In this document: one piece after another, positions 61,201-64,000 of the stretch | Numbering within the stretch: the first letter of the stretch is position 1 | Layout of the letters: each line of letters begins with the position of its first letter | Assembly (NCBI RefSeq): GCF_034670185.1 | Contig: NZ_JAXMNY010000004.1 | Location: forward strand, 512,780 to 576,779 | Direction of reading: 5' to 3' | DNA: 64,000 bases | Source of the DNA: Nisaea sp. | GTDB lineage: Bacteria > Pseudomonadota > Alphaproteobacteria > Thalassobaculales > Thalassobaculaceae | Notes under the pieces: generated by a model | The model's database searches: none | What the model was told of the DNA's origin: nothing | Seen by the model: the letters and a program-made list of their open reading frames with translations, nothing else | Program-made: the position numbers and the translations under genes

Positions 61201-64000
61201 ATATTGACAATAGTATCGTTGCCTGCGCCGCCGGAGACAGTGTCGTTTCCGGCACCGCTGTTGATCTGGTCGTTACCCGCGCCACCGGTCAGCGCGTCAT
61301 TGCCCGCACCGCCGTCAATCGTGTCGTCGCCCGCGCCGCCGTCGATCACATCGCTGCCATCGCCGCCGGAGAGCAGGTCATTGTCGGCACCGGCCGTGAC
61401 CGTGTCGTCACCTGCTCCGCCAACCACCGTGTTTGCGCCGGCCCCGGCATCGACGCTGTCATTGCCGGCGCCTCCGTCGAGGACGTCACTACCGTCGCCA
61501 CCGGACAGGGTGTCTGCGTCGTCGCCGCCATCAAGGCTGTCGTCGCCCGCACCGCCGTCGAGGGCATCCGCTCCCGCGCCGCCGCTCAGCGTGTCGGAGT
61601 CGGCACCGCCCTGGAGGGTGTCGTCGCCGTCACCGCCATCGATTGCGTTGGCACCGTCGCCGGCCGTGATCTCGTCATTGCCGAGGCCGCCTTCGATCGT
61701 ATCGTTGCCGGCCCCGCCATCCATGACGTCATCGCCGCCACCGCCGGCAAGATTGTCGTCACCTGTGCCGCCACTCAGCGTGTCGTTGTCCGCACCGCCG
61801 TCGAGGATGTCGTTGCCTTCGCCGCCATCAAGCTGATCGCTTCCGGCTGCACCGGACAGCGTATCGTCGCCGCTCGCACCGGAGAGGGTATCCGCACCAT
61901 CCGCGCCGTCGAGTGCATCGTCGCCTGTGCCACCGTCGAGGCTGTCGTTTCCGAGCCCACCGTTAAGTGTGTCGGCACCGGCACCGCCATAGAGGGCATC
62001 GTCGTCTGCCCCGCCATGCAAGATGTCATCGCCGTCACCACCGACCAGCGTATCGTCTCCGCTGGCGCCGGAAAGCGTATCCGCCCCTGTGCCGCCATCG
62101 ACAGAGTCGTTACCGGCCCCGCCATTCAGCAGGTCGTTGCCGGCCCCGCCGTCAAGGACGTCGTCGCCGCCGAGACCGTCAATCGTATCGTCGCCGTCCG
62201 TGCCGGTCAGGCTGTCGGCGCCTTCAGACGCGGTGACGTCGGGAGAGAAGCTGATGGAGGTCTTGCCGTCCGTCGAGGAGGTGGTGACCGAGTTGAACTC
62301 GCCAGCCAAACTGAAGGTCGCGTCTGTGGAGCCGTTGCCATCTGCATCGATCGCGACCGTGGTCGTGCCGTCGGAAGTGGTCAGCGTTACCGCATCGTCG
62401 CCGAAGGACGCATTGGCGATCACCAGATCGCCGGTCTCCGGATCGTAGTCGGTGATACTGTCGCCATCGAGATCCGCAAGATCGCCGACAAAGCTGTCCG
62501 CACCGTCGCCGCCTGCAAGCGTGTCGGCACCGGCACCGCCAGTGATCTCGTCATCGCCCGCGCCGCCGGAAATCAGATCGTCGCCTGCACCGCCATCGAT
62601 TGTTTCCGCATTGTCGCCGCCGGTGATCTGGTCGTTGCCGTCGCCGCCATCGATCTCATCGGCTCCGCCGCCACCGGAGAGCGTGTCGTCACCAGCTCCG
62701 CCGTCGATGGTTTCCGCCGCGTTGCTGCCCGTGATGGCATCGTTTCCGGCGCCACCGTCGAGAACGTCTGCACCGCCCTGGTTGACGAGCGTGTCATCGC
62801 CCTCGCCACCGAGAACAGTGTCGGTTCCGGCGCCGGCCGTGATCGCGTCATTGCCGGTACCGCCATCAAGCAGGTCGTTACCGCCACCGCCGTTGAGCGC
62901 GTCGTCATCTGCACCGCCGGAAAGCGTGTCCGCGTCGGCGCTGCCGATCAGCGTGTCGTCACCCGACCCACCATCCATGGCATCCGAACCCGCGCCGCCA
63001 TCCAGGACGTCGTCGCCGACCCCGCCATAAAGGGCGTCGTCATTGTCACCGCCCGAAAGGGTGTCATTGCCGGCCCCACCATAGAGCTGGTCGTTCCCGG
63101 CACCGCCGGTGATCTCATCATCGCCTTCAAAACCGGCGAGCACATCATCACCGCCGAGACCGTCGAGTGTATCGTTACCGCCGAGGCCAGACAGGGTGTC
63201 GTTGCCTTCGAAGCCGCTGATGGCGTCGTCGCCCTCGGTCGCCTGCTCGTCTGCAATGACGATGTCTTCGACATTGGAGACCGTCAGGCCGTCCAGGTCG
63301 GAGCGTGTGTCGACATAGAGCGTGTCGTCGCCGGCACCGCCGTCCACGACGCCAGAGTCGCCTGCATAGATCGCGTCCGCACCGTCGCCACCGGACACAG
63401 TGTCCGTGCCGTCGGTTGCGTCAATCGTGTCATCGCCGGCACCGCCATTGAGAACATCGTTCCCGGCGCCGCCATCAAGAACATCGGCATCCGCGCCACC
63501 GTTCAACGTGTCGCTGTCCGCGCCGCCATAAAGCGTGTCGGAGCCTTCGCCACCTGAGAGGGCGTCGTCACCGGCACCGCCGGTGATCTCATCGTTCCCG
63601 GCGCCGCCGTCCAGAACGTCGTCGCCAGCCAGGCCGTCGAGTGTATCGTTGCCAGCCAGACCGGACAGGGTGTCGTTGCCTTCGAAGCCGCTGATGGCAT
63701 CGTCGCCTTCGGTCGCCTGCTCATCCGCAATGACGATGTCTTCGACATTGGAGACCGTCAGGCCGTCGAGGTCGGAGCGGGTGTCGACATAGAGCGTGTC
63801 GTCGCCGGCACCGCCGTCCACGACGCCAGAATCACCGGCATAGATCGCGTCCGCGCCGTCGCCGGCATTGACCGTGTCGCTGCCGTCTGTCGCGGAGATC
63901 GTGTCGTCGCCTGCGCCACCGTAGAGCACGTCGTTCCCGGCGCCGCCGTCAAGCAGATCGGCATCCGCGCCACCCGACAGGGTGTCGCTGTCAGCGCCGC
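58266..64000 (-). CDS. Giant RTX calcium-binding protein with C-terminal FG-GAP/VCBS-like repeats, 5' end outside window
   Basis: The frame is open to the window edge; a GTG at 63929 lies within a repeat and is not the true start, so at least 1,911 residues are visible and the N-terminus is missing. Nonapeptide blocks of GGAGNDxLxGG type fill most of it, interrupted by three copies of the ~75-90-residue module (DNA about 62226-62496, 60430-60700, 59460-59705). The last ~400 residues (58266-59455) are eight ~47-residue FG-GAP/VCBS-like repeats with VSVWEMDGG cores, ending LTGNLWNDLI. The protein is strongly acidic and Asp/Gly-rich and probably surface-exposed by type I secretion. It is the long paralogue of its neighbour, with a 474-bp tandem duplication at the visible 5' side. 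Confidence 0.88.
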   Translation of the reverse strand, partial: GADSDTLSGGADADLLDGGAGNDVLYGGAGDDTISATDGSDTVNAGDGADAIYAGDSGVVDGGAGDDTLYVDTRSDLDGLTVSNVEDIVIADEQATEGDDAISGFEGNDTLSGLAGNDTLDGLAGDDVLDGGAGNDEITGGAGDDALSGGEGSDTLYGGADSDTLNGGADADVLDGGAGNDVLNGGAGDDTIDATDGTDTVSGGDGADAIYAGDSGVVDGGAGDDTLYVDTRSDLDGLTVSNVEDIVIADEQATEGDDAISGFEGNDTLSGLGGNDTLDGLGGDDVLAGFEGDDEITGGAGNDQLYGGAGNDTLSGGDNDDALYGGVGDDVLDGGAGSDAMDGGSGDDTLIGSADADTLSGGADDDALNGGGGNDLLDGGTGNDAITAGAGTDTVLGGEGDDTLVNQGGADVLDGGAGNDAITGSNAAETIDGGAGDDTLSGGGGADEIDGGDGNDQITGGDNAETIDGGAGDDLISGGAGDDEITGGAGADTLAGGDGADSFVGDLADLDGDSITDYDPETGDLVIANASFGDDAVTLTTSDGTTTVAIDADGNGSTDATFSLAGEFNSVTTSSTDGKTSISFSPDVTASEGADSLTGTDGDDTIDGLGGDDVLDGGAGNDLLNGGAGNDSVDGGTGADTLSGASGDDTLVGGDGDDILHGGADDDALYGGAGADTLNGGLGNDSLDGGTGDDALDGADGADTLSGASGDDTLSGAAGSDQLDGGEGNDILDGGADNDTLSGGTGDDNLAGGGGDDVMDGGAGNDTIEGGLGNDEITAGDGANAIDGGDGDDTLQGGADSDTLSGGAGADALDGGAGDDSLDGGDDADTLSGGDGSDVLDGGAGNDSVDAGAGANTVVGGAGDDTVTAGADNDLLSGGDGSDVIDGGAGDDTIDGGAGNDALTGGAGNDQINSGAGNDTVSGGAGNDTIVNIGGSDSLDGGDGNDAISGSDADETISGGAGDDMLSGGGANDLLDGGDGNDVITAGSGVDTVLGGSGDDTIVNEGGADNVSGGDGNDVITGSDTAETIDGGAGDDTIFGGGGTDSIDGGDGNDQITGGDNAETIDGGAGDDLISGGSGDDSIAAGSGSDTIDGGAGADSIVGDLADLDGDSITGFDPETGDLVIANASFGADKVSLSQADGKTTVTIDADGNGSADAAFTIAGTFLSVTASTADGRTTLTFSTEAVPTENADTLLGTIGDDTIRGLGGDDLIYGGDGNDLLDGGTGNDTLSGGLGNDTLSGADGADLLIGDDGADVLKGGAGNDTLSGSAGNDALSGGVGADSLVGDAGNDTLDGGDGNDILSGGEGADILKGGIGNDTLFGGIGNDTLSGGDGRDSLVGGDGDDLIFGGANSDALSGDAGNDLLDGGAGNDTLSGGAGNDTLSGGDGNDILSGGLGSDTLVGGNGADLMFGGDGADMLTGGAGNDTFAGTGSDLSSDTISDLTDGDAVLIKGAEFSSDNVTLTFADGVTTVAIDSTGDGNADASFTLDGEFKSVTASAASGDTTLAFSTEPAIDPNQERFKVQATGDFDGDGKQDLLLVSNKSNVSVWTLDGATADAKGLTGALNRGGDFSIKAVGDFDGDGDDDILLHGTDGAISVWEMNGTTADAKVFSGRLQPGWEITGTADFDGDGGLDILLRGQDGAVSIWQMDGGTVTNRSYAGQMSSDWTVESLADFNGDGKSDILARNSDGAVSVWEMDGGTASNKSYAGTLDSNWDISAVADFDGDGKQDIMAVKNDGSVSIWEMNGGVASSKSFAGKLGAGWKVEAVEDFTGDGKADVLTKSADGAVSVWEMDGGTVTARTYVGKLGEGWEIEKIADFNGDGSQDLLTASADGIVSLWEMDAGGASSKSYVGKLQENWEIGEVADFNGDGTADIQLQNTETGQVSIWEMDGADVVVAGLTGNLWNDLI
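62226..62496 (-). repeat. Inter-RTX module, copy 1 of 3 in the large RTX gene
   Basis: Encodes about 90 residues with the cores DGDSITDYDPETGDLVIANA, TTTVAIDADGNGSTDATF and GEFNSVTTSSTDGKTSISFS, placed between two nonapeptide blocks. Two further copies in this gene lie near 60430-60700 and 59460-59705, and two in the neighbouring RTX gene near 57340-57590 and 56575-56825. Confidence 0.7.
63159..64000. repeat. 474-bp tandem coding duplication within the large RTX gene
   Basis: The segment from 63159 recurs 474 bases further on (63633), for example GACGATGTCTTCGACATTGG at 63258 and 63732. The first ~235 bp of the two copies are almost identical and the remainder is diverged but alignable up to the window end. 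The period is 158 codons, so the frame is kept. Each unit encodes RTX repeats plus a non-RTX segment containing LDGLTVSNVEDIVIADEQ. Confidence 0.85.

Noticed and set aside
58521..63557. Long plus-strand open frames opposite the giant RTX gene (about 58521-60149, 60403-61836, 62016-63557)
   Set aside because: They are low-complexity Ser/Pro- or Ala/Val-rich translations of the complement of Gly/Asp codon repeats (GGC, GAC), with no ribosome binding sites or domains. They arise because the repeat lacks stop triplets on the other strand.
58266..64000. Apparent short-period direct repeats that could be taken for a CRISPR array
   Set aside because: Units are 27 bp (nine codons), degenerate, in frame and without unique spacers of fixed length. 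They encode RTX nonapeptides.

Overview
The window is chromosomal DNA from a GC-rich alphaproteobacterium. The recF-gyrB pair (usually part of dnaA-dnaN-recF-gyrB near the origin), the RegB/RegA-type redox two-component pair, the BigR/persulfide dioxygenase pair and the BBP2_2-type exopolysaccharide barrel all fit a marine Rhodospirillales-like organism. That placement is inference from gene content; no rRNA or tRNA is present to confirm it. I saw no insertion sequence, phage gene or CRISPR array.

Layout. 1-4.1 kb: 3' part of recF, gyrB and a SHOCT-tailed lipoprotein. 4.2-6.0 kb: a sulfide/persulfide detoxification locus in which a persulfide dioxygenase diverges from a BigR-type repressor and a membrane rhodanese, across a perfect AT-rich inverted repeat. 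6.0-14.0 kb: TTC38-like TPR protein, an AT-rich gap, a class A penicillin-binding protein, an EEP-family hydrolase, a YgjP-type metalloprotease, a Bcr/CflA efflux pump and Ada. 14.1-18.4 kb: a complete ugpBAEC glycerol-3-phosphate importer with a candidate Pho box and a UUCG-capped hairpin between ugpB and ugpA. 18.4-25.9 kb: MarR/nitroreductase pair around a 32-bp imperfect palindrome, two EamA permeases, a DASS/SLC13 transporter, a DapA-family aldolase, Sco1 and a SYLF protein. 25.9-28.6 kb: cobalamin lower-ligand genes (cobC-like, cobS, cobT). 28.6-32.9 kb: NUDIX hydrolase, ABC-2 exporter and RegB/RegA. 32.9-37.2 kb: a small acyl-CoA locus (hydratase-like, CaiB-type CoA transferase, SDR) diverging from a VOC protein and an IclR regulator.

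37.3-64 kb is a surface-polysaccharide and surface-protein island. It opens with a degenerate GGDEF-EAL protein. A plus-strand export operon follows (BBP2_2 barrel, Wza-like, Wzc-like, ExoY/WcaJ-like phosphotransferase). It meets a tightly overlapping six-gene minus-strand operon head-on (GT2, O-antigen ligase/polymerase, two GT4, WecG-type GT, epimerase). Then come a methyltransferase-like gene, an unassigned two-gene module that resembles a polysaccharide lyase in outline, a Wzx-type flippase, and two adjacent paralogous RTX proteins, the second running off the window. Together the genes could build, polymerise, flip and export a lipid-linked polysaccharide and decorate the cell with large calcium-binding proteins.

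The most unusual material is the RTX pair. Both place the calcium-binding nonapeptide repeats N-terminally, punctuate them with a recurring ~75-90-residue module, and end in an eight-repeat FG-GAP/VCBS-like domain with an almost identical C-terminal tail. The larger one also carries a 474-bp tandem duplication.
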